A DNA stretch of 64,000 bases from G11 sp947167445 (GCA_947167445.1 CAMVID010000002.1:181201-245200); one strand, 5' to 3'; positions 1 to 9,210 are shown, counted from the stretch's first letter. Numbers and translations: made by a program. The notes: generated by a model from the sequence alone, not told the origin.

Positions 1-1
1 A

Positions 2-763
2 GGTAAAGGGTCTTATTTCAACGTATTCTTAGGAATTTTGGGATGGACGGTTGCGTGGGCATTCTTAGCAACCTTCAGTAACTACTTCCTCGGAATTCTC
101 GTTGCAATGATGATTAACAAGAAGGGAATCAAGTTTAAAAAGCTTTGGAGAACAATCCTTGTTCTTACCATTGCAATTCCTCAGTTTATTTCCCTTTTGT
201 ACGTTTCAAAGATGTTTGATAAGGGAGGAATTGTTAACGGCTTCCTTATGAACATGGGCTGGATTAACGCCCCCATAGACTATTGGGGCAACCCCACCTA
301 TGCACGAATCCTTGTGGTAGTAATCAATATCTGGATTGGAATTCCTTATCTGATGCTTATTGCAACCGGTATTCTTATGAATATCCCCGCTGACCTTTAT
401 GAGGCATCAAAAATCGACGGAGCAAATCCCATCCAGCAGTTTAGATACATTACAATGCCTTACATGCTGTTTGTTACGGCACCTTATCTTCTTACAAGCT
501 TTACAGGTAATATGAACAACTTCAATGTCATCTACCTGTTATCCGGAGGTAATCCCATTAACCCCAACGCTTCGGCAGCGGACGGCGGCGTCGGTTATAC
601 CGATTTGCTTATCACCTGGCTATACAAGATTGCCCTTGGATCGGAGAGCAGATACTACATGGCATCAGTCCTTGGTATCGTTATCTTCATAATCGTTTCA
701 ACAATCACCTTGCTTGTTTATAACAGGCTTGGTTCCAACAAGAACGAGGGGGATATGGCATGA
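2..763 (+). CDS. Sugar ABC transporter permease, MalF type (5'-truncated by window edge)
   Basis: The reading frame is open from base 2, so the true start lies upstream of the window; about 253 residues are visible. It is an integral membrane subunit of a sugar ABC importer. Several hydrophobic segments are seen, and the EAA loop that contacts the ATPase is present (EASKIDGANPIQQFRYITMP). The sequence resembles MalF/UgpA-type permeases of maltodextrin uptake. The stop overlaps the start of the next permease (ATGA). With the amylases downstream it fits alpha-glucan oligosaccharide import. The binding protein is presumably upstream, and the substrate is inferred from context. Confidence 0.9.
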   Translation, partial: GKGSYFNVFLGILGWTVAWAFLATFSNYFLGILVAMMINKKGIKFKKLWRTILVLTIAIPQFISLLYVSKMFDKGGIVNGFLMNMGWINAPIDYWGNPTYARILVVVINIWIGIPYLMLIATGILMNIPADLYEASKIDGANPIQQFRYITMPYMLFVTAPYLLTSFTGNMNNFNVIYLLSGGNPINPNASAADGGVGYTDLLITWLYKIALGSESRYYMASVLGIVIFIIVSTITLLVYNRLGSNKNEGDMA

Positions 764-1623
764 TGAGTACAGACAGAAAACTTGGCATGAAAGCCAAAGA
801 GAGAATAGGAAATGCTTTCGTATACTTGCTTCTAATTATCATGAGTATTATTTGGCTCACACCTTTTGTGTGCATAGTGCTTCAATCCTTCAGGGTTGAA
901 TCCACGTGGCAGGTTGGATACGTAATTCCCAAAGAATGGGGCCTTGATAACTACAAAGCATTGTTTGATTCAGATTTCACCACATGGTACATGAACACCT
1001 TTATCATTGCCGTTGTGTGTGCAATCGTAAATCCTCTCATGGTTCTTTCCATGAGTTACACGCTTTCAAGATTCCGTTTCAAAATGAGAAAGCCTTTGAT
1101 GCAGTTCATGCTCATCCTTGGTCTTTTCCCCGGAATCCTGGCTATGATTATTCTTTACAGACTCCTCAAGGATATGGGCCTGACCCAGGAGAACGCAGTT
1201 CCCGGACTTATCCTTGTATACTGCGCTTCCTCAGGTATGGGATATTACATCGCAAAGGGATTCTTTGATACTATCTCAACATCCCTTGACGAATCAGCCA
1301 GAATCGATGGCGCCAACAGAATGCAGGTATTCTTCAAGATTATCATGCCTCTTGCAAAGCCCATCGTTATCTATACTGTTCTTACAGCATTTATGGCACC
1401 CTGGGGCGATTTCATGTTCGCTAAATTCGTTGCCTTTGGTACATCGAAGGGTATGAACGTTGCGGTTGGTTTGTGGTCATGGCTTACAAAGGACCAGATT
1501 AACAGCCGATATACCATGTTCTGCGCAGGCGGTGTTATCGTTGCTATCCCTGTAACTTTGCTGTTTATGTTCCTTCAGAAATACTACGTAGAAGGCGTAA
1601 CGGGTGGTGCCGTAAAAGGATGA
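760..1623 (+). CDS. Sugar ABC transporter permease, MalG type
   Basis: A 287-residue second membrane subunit of the same importer. About six transmembrane segments are evident, and the EAA loop reads DESARIDGANRMQVFFKIIM. The C-terminus (EGVTGGAVKG) is the typical end of MalG-type permeases. It overlaps the MalF-like gene by 4 bases and the following amylase gene by 4 bases, so the three are translationally coupled. Two adjacent ATG codons open the frame; either could be used. No ATPase gene is in the window; such systems often share one ATPase encoded elsewhere. Confidence 0.93.
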   Translation: MMSTDRKLGMKAKERIGNAFVYLLLIIMSIIWLTPFVCIVLQSFRVESTWQVGYVIPKEWGLDNYKALFDSDFTTWYMNTFIIAVVCAIVNPLMVLSMSYTLSRFRFKMRKPLMQFMLILGLFPGILAMIILYRLLKDMGLTQENAVPGLILVYCASSGMGYYIAKGFFDTISTSLDESARIDGANRMQVFFKIIMPLAKPIVIYTVLTAFMAPWGDFMFAKFVAFGTSKGMNVAVGLWSWLTKDQINSRYTMFCAGGVIVAIPVTLLFMFLQKYYVEGVTGGAVKG

Positions 1624-3233
1624 TTCGTAAATTTCTCAAAAAGAAAACAACTCCATTTATTTTATGCATATGCATTCTGACAGGGCTCCTCGGAGTCCTG
1701 CCGGGCTGTGCCCGGGACTCCTCGGAACCAATAACCTTCGGCGGAATAGCAAATGCAGTTGATGACAATTACCGTAACTACTACGAAATCTTTGTCCATT
1801 CATTCTACGATACCGACGGAGACGGAGTAGGAGATTTAAAGGGTGTCACCGAAAAGCTTGATTATGTTGCTGATCTTGGATGTAACGGCATATGGCTTAT
1901 GCCAATTATGCCTTCGCCCACATACCATAAGTACGACGTAATTAACTACAAAGAGGTGGACCCTGAGTACGGTACTTTGGATGATTTCAAGGAACTTACA
2001 AAGACCGCCCACGAGAAGGGTATAAGAGTCATCATTGACTTTGTTATCAACCACTCAAGCTCCAAGCACACCTGGTTCAAGCAGGCATGTGATTACCTGA
2101 AGACCCTTGGGGAAAACGATGCGCCGGATGAGAGCGTATGTCCTTATGTGGGATATTATCATTTTTCAAAGGAAAAGGTTAACGCCACCTGGTATCCCGT
2201 AAGCGGCTCAGACTATTTCTATGAGGGACAGTTCTGGTCCGAGATGCCTGACCTCAACCTTTCAAACCAGGCCTTGAGACAGGAACTGATGGATACCGCA
2301 GACCTTTGGATTGATGCGGGAGTTGACGGCTTTAGAATGGATGCGCCCCTTCACTTTGAGGAGGGTGATTCGGCATATAACTGTGAGGTTCTCTCATGGC
2401 TTTATGAGTACTGTAAGGGTAAAAACCCCGACTTCTACATGGTTAGTGAAGTCTGGGATTCCAAGGGAACCATAGCAAGTTACTATGAACTTTCAAAGAC
2501 TCCCAGTTTCTTCAACTTCCCTGCTTCACAGACGGAAGGAAGCATCATAAGCGCCGTTATGGGCAATATGCCTGCGGATAAGTTTATGAGCGTGATGGCC
2601 GGCTATCAGGAGGACTATGGCGCAGGAAACCCTGACTTCATAGACGCTCCTTTCATCACAAACCATGACCAGGGCAGACCCTGCAACATCCTCCAGTCTG
2701 ATCCCGACGCCATGAAGTTTGCAGGAGGACTTCTTTCTATCATGTCCGGTAACCCCTTCATCTACTATGGTGAGGAAGTGGGCATGAAGTCCAAGGGCAG
2801 CAAGGATGAGAACAAAAGGCTTGCCATGAACTGGTCGGTCACTGACAAAGAGGGAACCCCAAAGGACCCTAAGGATGCGGATAAGGGAATCGAGCAAAGC
2901 TTCCCGGGAGTAAAGGAGCAGGAGCTCGACCCTGACTCCATTCTCACCTACTATAAGAGAGCTCTGTTTATGCGTAATTCTTTCCCTGAGATAGCAAGAG
3001 GAGAGATTGAGGTTTTACCTCCTTCAAGCGGTATGCAGGCCATTATGTCTAAGGAGTACGAAGGCAGTAAGATTTATATCGCTGTTAACTCAGGGAAGAA
3101 ACCCGCTGATTTTGACATCAGTTCTCTCGGAGGATTGGAGGTTGCTTACTCACTGACCCTTCATGGGGAAGAGATTCAGTATGAGAGTGGCGTTCTTAAG
3201 ATGCCGGAGCGCTCAATTTGTATTTTAAAGTAA
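1620..3233 (+). CDS. Extracellular GH13 alpha-amylase-family lipoprotein
   Basis: A 537-residue glycoside hydrolase of the alpha-amylase clan, anchored outside the cell. The N-terminus has a basic stretch, a hydrophobic core and a lipobox ending LPGC (Cys30). The GH13 regions are in order: DFVINHSS (region I), GFRMDAPLHF with the nucleophile Asp, MVSEVWD with the acid/base Glu, and FITNHDQGR with the transition-state Asp. MPDLNLSN matches region V. It probably trims starch or maltodextrins at the surface for the neighbouring importer. The start overlaps the preceding stop and follows AAAGGA. Exact linkage specificity cannot be read from sequence. Confidence 0.9.
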   Translation: MIRKFLKKKTTPFILCICILTGLLGVLPGCARDSSEPITFGGIANAVDDNYRNYYEIFVHSFYDTDGDGVGDLKGVTEKLDYVADLGCNGIWLMPIMPSPTYHKYDVINYKEVDPEYGTLDDFKELTKTAHEKGIRVIIDFVINHSSSKHTWFKQACDYLKTLGENDAPDESVCPYVGYYHFSKEKVNATWYPVSGSDYFYEGQFWSEMPDLNLSNQALRQELMDTADLWIDAGVDGFRMDAPLHFEEGDSAYNCEVLSWLYEYCKGKNPDFYMVSEVWDSKGTIASYYELSKTPSFFNFPASQTEGSIISAVMGNMPADKFMSVMAGYQEDYGAGNPDFIDAPFITNHDQGRPCNILQSDPDAMKFAGGLLSIMSGNPFIYYGEEVGMKSKGSKDENKRLAMNWSVTDKEGTPKDPKDADKGIEQSFPGVKEQELDPDSILTYYKRALFMRNSFPEIARGEIEVLPPSSGMQAIMSKEYEGSKIYIAVNSGKKPADFDISSLGGLEVAYSLTLHGEEIQYESGVLKMPERSICILK

Positions 3234-3243
3234 GGATTACAGC

Positions 3244-4797
3244 ATGGATTGGTTAAATAACACATGTTTTTATGAAATATATCCCCAGTCGTTTAAGGAT
3301 TCTAACGGCGACGGCATCGGGGATTTCAATGGAATTATTGAGAAACTTGATTACATCAAGGAGCTGGGATGCAACGGAATCTGGATGAATCCCTGCTTCG
3401 ACTCGCCTTTTAAGGATGCGGGATATGATGTAAGAGATTATAAGAAAGTGGCAGCAAGATACGGAACAAATGAGGACCTTGAAAGACTCTTTGTTGAGGC
3501 CCACAAGAGAGGGATAAAGATTCTTCTTGATTTGGTTCCGGGTCATACATCGGATGAACACGAGTGGTTTAAGGATTCAAAGAAAGCTGAACCCGGTGAG
3601 TTTAAGGATCGTTATATCTGGACCGACTTCTGGTATGGCGAGGCAAGAAACCTTAGGGGTATTGCGGGAATGGCGGATCGTAACGGAATCTACGTGGTCA
3701 ACTTCTTTGCTTCACAGCCTGCCCTTAACTATGGCTTCTTAAATAAGACAGAGAAGTGGCAGTCTGACGTGGATTCACCTGAAGCTATTGCCACTGCAGA
3801 TGCCATGTGCGACATTATGAAATTCTGGCTCTCTAAAGGAGCTGACGGCTTCAGAGTTGATATGGCGGACTCTCTTGTTAAGTTTGATGATGATGACAAA
3901 TCCGCTACCTGCAAGGTGTGGAGGAGAATCATTTCTGAAGTTAAAAAGGAGTATCCCGATGCTCGCCTTGTTTCCGAGTGGAACAGACCCAGACAGTCTC
4001 TTCCTGCAGGTTTTGACATGGATTTCATGCTTAACTGGACAGGAAACGGATATGATCTGCTTTTGAGAGATACAGGCTCAGAGAAGCCTTCACCTATCTT
4101 TAAGAAGGATTCAAAGAGAGATATCAACGATTTTTTAAACGATTATCTTCCTCAGTATGAGGATACCAGAGAAAGCGGAAGATACTGCCTCATCACAGGA
4201 AATCATGACACTGACAGGGTGTCCTACTATCTTGACGAAGATGAGAGGAAAGTGGCTTTTGCCTTCCTTCTTACAATGCCGGGCGCGCCCTTTATTTACT
4301 ATGGCGATGAAATCGGAATGCGCTACATGAAGGAACTTCCAAGCAAAGAGGGGGGCTATACCAGAACCGGCTCCAGAACTCCCATGCAGTGGGACGATTC
4401 GGAGACTGCAGGTTTTTCAACCGCGGACAAGGCTGACTTCTACCTGCCCATAGACTCTGATTTAAGGGGCAAAAACGCCAGGGAACAGATGGCAAAGGAA
4501 GGAAGCTTATACAACACCGTCAAGGAAGTTATTGCTCTTAGAAAGGCCAATAAGGACCTTCTTGACAACGGCAATCTGGACTTCGTTTTAAGAGAGCAGG
4601 GAAGGAGAGAATTCGGTTTTAAAAGAGGTAATCTTTTGATTGTTGTAAATCCTTCAGAAAAGGCTTGCACAGTGGATTATTCCGATGTTAAGATAGAACG
4701 GCTGTCAGAGAAAAAGTACTCCATCGGGGATGTGAAAGCAGACAAGGGCGCCATTGAAATGGGCCCCGTAAGCTTTGGAGTATTTGCTATTTCGTAA
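3244..4797 (+). CDS. Cytoplasmic GH13 glycosidase (alpha-glucosidase-like)
   Basis: A 517-residue GH13 enzyme with no signal peptide, so probably acting on imported oligosaccharides. Catalytic regions visible: GFRVDMADSL (nucleophile Asp), LVSEWNRP (acid/base Glu) and LITGNHDTDR (third Asp). Region I is unusual: it reads DLVPGHTSDEH where oligo-1,6- and alpha-glucosidases normally have DLVVNHTSDEH, so the Asn before the conserved His is Gly. It starts 10 bases after the lipoprotein amylase, in the same operon. The broad family is sure; the substrate (maltose, isomaltose or other) is not. Confidence 0.88.
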   Translation: MDWLNNTCFYEIYPQSFKDSNGDGIGDFNGIIEKLDYIKELGCNGIWMNPCFDSPFKDAGYDVRDYKKVAARYGTNEDLERLFVEAHKRGIKILLDLVPGHTSDEHEWFKDSKKAEPGEFKDRYIWTDFWYGEARNLRGIAGMADRNGIYVVNFFASQPALNYGFLNKTEKWQSDVDSPEAIATADAMCDIMKFWLSKGADGFRVDMADSLVKFDDDDKSATCKVWRRIISEVKKEYPDARLVSEWNRPRQSLPAGFDMDFMLNWTGNGYDLLLRDTGSEKPSPIFKKDSKRDINDFLNDYLPQYEDTRESGRYCLITGNHDTDRVSYYLDEDERKVAFAFLLTMPGAPFIYYGDEIGMRYMKELPSKEGGYTRTGSRTPMQWDDSETAGFSTADKADFYLPIDSDLRGKNAREQMAKEGSLYNTVKEVIALRKANKDLLDNGNLDFVLREQGRREFGFKRGNLLIVVNPSEKACTVDYSDVKIERLSEKKYSIGDVKADKGAIEMGPVSFGVFAIS

Positions 4798-4826
4798 ACA
4801 TTGGCAGTATAGGGGTTATAACGGGA

Positions 4827-5825
4827 ATGAAAGAGAAAAAGCAAACTATTGACGATATTGCCGAAGAGCTGAAGATATCGAAGACCACGGTTTCCAGGGC
4901 AATTTCGGGAAAAGGAAGAATCAGCGAAGGCACCAGAGCCAAGGTTATGGCCTACATTGAAAAGGCCGGATATAAGCCAAATGCCATAGCTCGTGGCCTT
5001 GCCAAGAACAGGACTTACAACATTGGCTTCGCTGTTCCCGGGGATTACGGCCTTGTGGATCTTCCGTTTTTTCAGAATTGTTTGTGGGGAATATGTACCT
5101 ACGCGGCTGAGCGTGATTACGACGTAGTAATCACCATGGTGAGAGAGAATGATATTTCGCAGCTTGAGAGGCTTATTACCAACAATAAGGTCGACGGTGT
5201 TATTATCGGCCGTACCTATGAGAACGATCTGGCTGAGAAGTTTCTCACCGAAAAGAAGATTCCTTTCGTAACAATCGGTTCCTCCAGGAATGATGAGGTT
5301 GTCCAGGTGGATAACGATCATGTAAATGCCTGCAAGGAGCTTACGGGAGTTCTTCTTGGAAAGGGCTTTAAGAGACTTGCGCTTATCGGAAGTTCCCTTG
5401 GCTATATCGTAAACAGCAACAGACTTAAAGGCTTCGTGGATGCTCATAAGGAAGCGGGAGTGGAGCCCATTAAGGAGCTGGTTTATACAGATGTGGAATA
5501 CGGTGCCAATATCGATGCAGTGGTTGAAAAGCTGGTAAAAAATAAAGCAGACTGCATTATCTGCATGGACGACGCAATCTGCGCGTATGTTCTTAACCGC
5601 CTTAAGGTTATGAAGATTTCGGTGCCGAATGAAATCAAGGTGGCATCCTTCTATAACAGTTCCACCCTGGAATACAATGAACCTGCCATTACCTCCTTAA
5701 ACTTTGATGTGAGGGAACTTGGTATGGAAAGCTGTAAGACACTTCTTCAGTGCATCAAGCATGAACCGGAGACCAGAAAGAAGCTTCTGGGATTTGAAGT
5801 GGTTTTGAAAGAATCAACAAAATAG
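4827..5825 (+). CDS. LacI-family transcriptional regulator
   Basis: A 332-residue repressor-type protein. The N-terminal helix-turn-helix and hinge are clear (TIDDIAEELKISKTTVSRAI at residues 7-26, then the YKPNAIARGLA hinge), followed by a periplasmic-binding-protein-like effector domain. It is the last gene of the alpha-glucan operon, 29 bases after the GH13 gene, and a terminator follows its stop. By position it probably controls this operon in response to a sugar. No operator could be examined because the operon promoter lies outside the window. Confidence 0.93.
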   Translation: MKEKKQTIDDIAEELKISKTTVSRAISGKGRISEGTRAKVMAYIEKAGYKPNAIARGLAKNRTYNIGFAVPGDYGLVDLPFFQNCLWGICTYAAERDYDVVITMVRENDISQLERLITNNKVDGVIIGRTYENDLAEKFLTEKKIPFVTIGSSRNDEVVQVDNDHVNACKELTGVLLGKGFKRLALIGSSLGYIVNSNRLKGFVDAHKEAGVEPIKELVYTDVEYGANIDAVVEKLVKNKADCIICMDDAICAYVLNRLKVMKISVPNEIKVASFYNSSTLEYNEPAITSLNFDVRELGMESCKTLLQCIKHEPETRKKLLGFEVVLKESTK

Positions 5826-5828
5826 AAA

Positions 5829-5858
5829 AGACAGGGCAAAATGCCCTGTCTTTATTTT
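5829..5858. terminator. Bidirectional intrinsic terminator between lacI-type gene and feo cluster
   Basis: The arms GACAGGGCA and TGCCCTGTC flank an AA/AAA loop. T-rich sequence follows on the plus strand (TTTATTTT) and A-rich sequence precedes it (T-rich on the minus strand). It ends the LacI operon from the left. The stop codon of the small minus-strand Cys-rich gene falls in its T-tract, so it also closes the feo transcript from the right. Confidence 0.88.
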
Positions 5859-6025
5859 GACTTTTTACAAGCCATTCCGGCTTTGGCCTTGGCACAATTG
5901 CCGGCCATGGGACATCCTATACAGGGACGTCCTTTTTTCTTTTCTTTATGGATATAGTAGCTTGCGCCACCTACCGCCAAAACAACTATGGCTATAATGA
6001 TAATGTTTGCAAGGATACTTCCCAT
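5852..6025 (-). CDS. FeoB-associated Cys-rich membrane protein
   Basis: A 57-residue protein. Residues 4-20 are a hydrophobic helix (ILANIIIIAIVVLAVGG), followed by a basic stretch (HKEKKKGR) and a cysteine cluster CIGCPMAGNC...AC. This is the organisation of the small FeoB-associated Cys-rich proteins found after feoB in Firmicutes; they may bind iron or assist FeoB, though their role is not settled. AAAGGAA precedes the ATG, and the gene starts 18 bases after feoB stops. It is last in the feoA-feoB transcript. Confidence 0.88.
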   Translation of the reverse strand: MGSILANIIIIAIVVLAVGGASYYIHKEKKKGRPCIGCPMAGNCAKAKAGMACKKSK

Positions 6026-6043
6026 AATAATTCCTTTTCTAAA

Positions 6044-8035
6044 CTAGTCGAGCTTGTACTCGGCTGCAACAGCTGCACGATTCTTTCTTGCAATTAATAT
6101 GATTATAGCAGCAAATACCAGGATTGCAACAAGTCCACCGATAAAGCCTGCTCCAAAGGAGCCTGTGGTGAAGAGGGTGCCGAACTGATATACAAGGTAA
6201 CCAACTGTGAAACCTGTAGCAAGCTGGAGACCGATTGCACCCCATAACCATTTGGCTGACTTCATCTCTGAGTTCATAGCACCCAAAGCTGCGAAGCAGG
6301 GAGGTGTGTAAAGGTTGAACATCAAATATGCCAAAGCAGCAACCTTTGTGATACCCATAACGGCAGCAACTGCGTTACCTTCGCCGACTAATTCAAGCTC
6401 TTCTGTATCGATGAAGTTTGTGATTGCGAAACATGTTGCGATGGTACCTACAACGTTCTCTTTTGCAATGAAGCCTGTAACAGCTGCTGCTGCAAGCTGC
6501 CATGAGGCAATACCGATGATGGGGATAAGGATATAGGAGAAGGGGCCTGCAATACCTGCAAGGATTGAGGTTGACTCCATACCTTCCTCAACGGGATTGA
6601 ATGAGAAGTCGAAGGACTGCATAATCTGTACAACTGTGTTACATACGAGAATGATTGTACCTGCTTTGATGATGTATGCTTTACCACGCTCCAACATGGA
6701 TTTAACTGCAAACATAAGGCTGGGAACCTTGTACTCGGGAAGCTCAATAATGAAGAAGGACTTACGGAACTTAGCGCCTGTAATGTACTTAATCAACAAA
6801 GCACCGAGAAGTACAAGAACAATACCAAGCATATAGCAAACGAAGCTTACCCAGGTTGATTCAGGGAAGAATGCGCCTGCGAAAAGTGCGATAACAGGGA
6901 GCTTTGCGCCACAGGGCATGAAGGTTGCAAGCATTGCAGTGGAACGACGCTCTCTTTCGTTACGTATGGTACGACATGCCATGATAGCGGGGATACCGCA
7001 ACCGGTACCGATAATCATGGGGATAACTGACTTACCTGAGAGACCTACACGTTTGAAGATGGGGTCAAGAACTACAGTGGCACGAGCCATGTAACCGCAA
7101 TCCTCTAAAAGGGCAATCAGGAAGTACATTACCATTACCAGGGGAAGGAAACCAACAACGGCACCAACACCGCCGATAATACCATCAACAAGAAGTGCGT
7201 AGAGAAGGGGATTGGCATCAGCCATCATCTCGCCTACCCATTCCTGGAAGGCTTCAATCCAGCCTACAATAATATCTGCAATCCATGTACCTACAGTTGT
7301 CTGTGATACATAGAAAACAACAAACATGATAGCAGCGAAGACAATAAGACCAAGAACGGGATGTGTAATGACCTTATCAATCTTGTCGCCGATGGTTACG
7401 TCTTTTGTGAATGTTTTTCTCTCTTCAACTTCCTTGACGATCTTGTTTACAAAGTCGAAACGCTTTCTGTCGGCAGCCTCAACCGCCTCTTTGTTTGTGA
7501 GATCGATGTCGCCCTGAATATAGGGAGCCTTCTGACCTTTGCCCTCCAAAGCGGCAGCGGCGGCAACAGCTTCCTTAATTCCTGTTTCAGAAGTTGAAAC
7601 TGTATCAATAACTGGACAGCCAAGCTTTTCCGATAATGCCTTGGCGTCCACCTTATTTCCCTTTTTCTCTGTGATGTCGTGCTTGTTTAAGGCAACAACA
7701 ACGGGGATTCCCAACTCAAGAAGCTGAGTTGTGAAGAATAAGCTTCTGCTTAAGTTTGTCTCATCCACGATATTGATAATAGCATCGGGATGTTCGTTCT
7801 TAACATAGCTGCTTGTGATACTTTCCTCTGATGTAAAAGGTGACATGGAATATGCACCGGGTAAGTCTACTGCGATGATTCCCTTGCCTGTTTCATTGTA
7901 GGCTTTCTTGACGGCGAACTCTTTCTTATCGACGGTTACGCCTGCCCAGTTACCTATCTTTTCGCTTCTTCCGGTAAGTGCGTTGTACATAGTGGTCTTA
8001 CCACTATTAGGATTACCTGTTAAAGCAATTCTCAT
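6044..8035 (-). CDS. feoB: Ferrous iron transporter FeoB
   Basis: A 663-residue Fe(II) uptake protein: an N-terminal G-protein domain, a spacer helix region, and a large membrane domain with repeated Gate motifs. The P-loop is GNPNSGKT, and switch I includes GNWAGVTVDKKE. The membrane half contains segments such as VIPMIIGTGCGIPAIMACRT. The frame is open 16 codons further upstream, but the ATG at 8035 is chosen: it has AGGAGG at 8045-8050 and begins directly with the G-domain (MRIALTGNPNSGKT). It lies between feoA and the Cys-rich partner, in one operon. Confidence 0.97.
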   Translation of the reverse strand: MRIALTGNPNSGKTTMYNALTGRSEKIGNWAGVTVDKKEFAVKKAYNETGKGIIAVDLPGAYSMSPFTSEESITSSYVKNEHPDAIINIVDETNLSRSLFFTTQLLELGIPVVVALNKHDITEKKGNKVDAKALSEKLGCPVIDTVSTSETGIKEAVAAAAALEGKGQKAPYIQGDIDLTNKEAVEAADRKRFDFVNKIVKEVEERKTFTKDVTIGDKIDKVITHPVLGLIVFAAIMFVVFYVSQTTVGTWIADIIVGWIEAFQEWVGEMMADANPLLYALLVDGIIGGVGAVVGFLPLVMVMYFLIALLEDCGYMARATVVLDPIFKRVGLSGKSVIPMIIGTGCGIPAIMACRTIRNERERRSTAMLATFMPCGAKLPVIALFAGAFFPESTWVSFVCYMLGIVLVLLGALLIKYITGAKFRKSFFIIELPEYKVPSLMFAVKSMLERGKAYIIKAGTIILVCNTVVQIMQSFDFSFNPVEEGMESTSILAGIAGPFSYILIPIIGIASWQLAAAAVTGFIAKENVVGTIATCFAITNFIDTEELELVGEGNAVAAVMGITKVAALAYLMFNLYTPPCFAALGAMNSEMKSAKWLWGAIGLQLATGFTVGYLVYQFGTLFTTGSFGAGFIGGLVAILVFAAIIILIARKNRAAVAAEYKLD

Positions 8036-8066
8036 AATTTTATTCCTCCTAATATGTGATTCATAT

Positions 8067-8282
8067 TTATATCGAGATAGCACCGGCTAACTCAGGGTCA
8101 ATATTGTATCTTGCATCTTTTATTGAGACTACAAGATTTTTCTTCTTGTCTACCACAGTGATCTTTTCACCGCTGTAGCATCCGAGAGAGAATAAGAAAC
8201 TTTCGATTTCATCATCGCCCATGGTATTAACATCAGTAATGGTGTATTCCTTGCCTAATTCGGCTTCATTTAATGTCATCAT
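8067..8282 (-). CDS. feoA: FeoA-family protein
   Basis: A 71-residue SH3-like cytoplasmic protein of the FeoA family. It has the typical pattern of an N-terminal beta strand, then MGDDEIESFLFSLGCYSGEKITVVDKK split around a Gly turn, then VSIKDARYNIDPELA. FeoA supports FeoB-mediated Fe(II) uptake. It is first in the feo operon; 31 bases separate its stop from the feoB start. Either of two tandem ATG codons (8282 or 8279) could be the start, after AAGGAAAGG. Confidence 0.93.
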   Translation of the reverse strand: MMTLNEAELGKEYTITDVNTMGDDEIESFLFSLGCYSGEKITVVDKKKNLVVSIKDARYNIDPELAGAISI

Positions 8283-8364
8283 TTTTTACCTTTCCTTATT
8301 TAAGAGTTGCTTGTTTGTTTGCTTTTGGGTTAGTTGAAGCTAAAATTGGTTAGCAGAACGCAAA

Positions 8365-8414
8365 ATTAGTTAGCGCTCACTAACTAATAATATATTTTTT
8401 CACTGAAATGTCAA
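8365..8414 (-). promoter_or_regulatory. feoA promoter with overlapping inverted-repeat operator
   Basis: Read on the minus strand, a -35 TTGACA (8409-8414) and a -10 TATTAT (8387-8392) are 16 bases apart, about 100 bases before feoA. A perfect 9-bp inverted repeat (ATTAGTTAG at 8365-8373 and CTAACTAAT at 8380-8388, 6-base centre) covers the end of the -10 and the expected transcription start. Arms of this TTAG-TTAG type resemble sites of DtxR/IdeR-family metal repressors, so iron-dependent repression is the likely meaning. The regulator is not in the window. Confidence 0.7.
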
Positions 8415-8427
8415 GGGCAAATTGCAC

Positions 8428-8463
8428 AAAAAAAGGTGCAGAATGGGGCCCCATTCTGCACCT
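8428..8463 (-). terminator. Intrinsic terminator of deoD operon
   Basis: A perfect 30-base palindrome at 8434-8463 (arms of 15: AGGTGCAGAATGGGG and its complement) is followed on the minus strand by a run of seven T. It lies just past the deoD stop and separates that operon from the feo promoter. Confidence 0.92.
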
Positions 8464-8475
8464 ATTAATCTGATT

Positions 8476-9192
8476 TTATGCTCTGAGTGCTGTTTCGAGA
8501 GCTATCTTTATCATGTCGTTAAAGTGCTTCTCGCGCTCTTCGGGAGTTGTGTCCTCGTGGGTTCCCAATGTATCGGAAATCGTGAGAAGACAGGCTGCGT
8601 TCTTGTCAGCCATTCTTGCGTTGTGGAAGAGTGCGAAGCTTTCCATCTCTACAGCTATGCAGTTGCAGTCGTCTCTGAAGTGAGTGTAATCCGGCTGATC
8701 GGGCTCATAATAGAACACGTCTGCTGAGTGAATTCTTCCTGTTGTAAGCTTTATTCCCAGATCCTTTGCAGATTCTTTGATAGTCTCGTTCAGCTTCTCA
8801 CTGGGATACTGAACATCCGAAGCATCGCCGCCCTGAATCAAAGCGTATGATGAGTTGGAAAAAGCAGAATCCGCTAAAACTGTGTCATAAACGTGAAGTG
8901 AATTGTCATATCCACCTGCGGAACCGATTCTTATGATGTTCTCTACATCATAGAAATGGTAAAGCTCGTATGAGTAGATGCCGATGGATGGCATTCCCAT
9001 ACCGCTGGCCATTACCGATACTTCTTTTCCTTTGTATGTGCCTGTGTAAGCATAAGCGTTTCTTACCTTGTTTACAAGCTTTGGATTCTCCAAAAAGTTC
9101 TCTGCAACATATTTTGCTCTTAGGGGGTCACCGGGCATGAGAACTGTCTTGGCAATTTGACCTTTTTCGGCCTCGTTGTGTGGTGTTGACAT
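8476..9192 (-). CDS. deoD: Purine-nucleoside phosphorylase, DeoD type
   Basis: A 238-residue enzyme that phosphorolyses purine (deoxy)nucleosides to base and (deoxy)ribose 1-phosphate. Recognised by the start STPHNEAEKGQIAKTVLMPG, the phosphate-binding loop PGDPLRAKYVAE, ASGMGMPSIGIYSYEL, and AVEMESFALF near the C-terminus, which binds the sugar. The length matches the hexameric bacterial DeoD family. AGGAGG precedes the ATG. It lies 18 bases after the FAD oxidoreductase gene, so the two are probably cotranscribed. Confidence 0.95.
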   Translation of the reverse strand: MSTPHNEAEKGQIAKTVLMPGDPLRAKYVAENFLENPKLVNKVRNAYAYTGTYKGKEVSVMASGMGMPSIGIYSYELYHFYDVENIIRIGSAGGYDNSLHVYDTVLADSAFSNSSYALIQGGDASDVQYPSEKLNETIKESAKDLGIKLTTGRIHSADVFYYEPDQPDYTHFRDDCNCIAVEMESFALFHNARMADKNAACLLTISDTLGTHEDTTPEEREKHFNDMIKIALETALRA

Positions 9193-9210
9193 GAATATAT
9201 TCCTCCTGAA

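Noticed and set aside
8036..8083. Longer FeoB start
   Set aside because: The extra 16 residues overlap the feoA end and lack a ribosome site, whereas AGGAGG lies just before the ATG at 8035.
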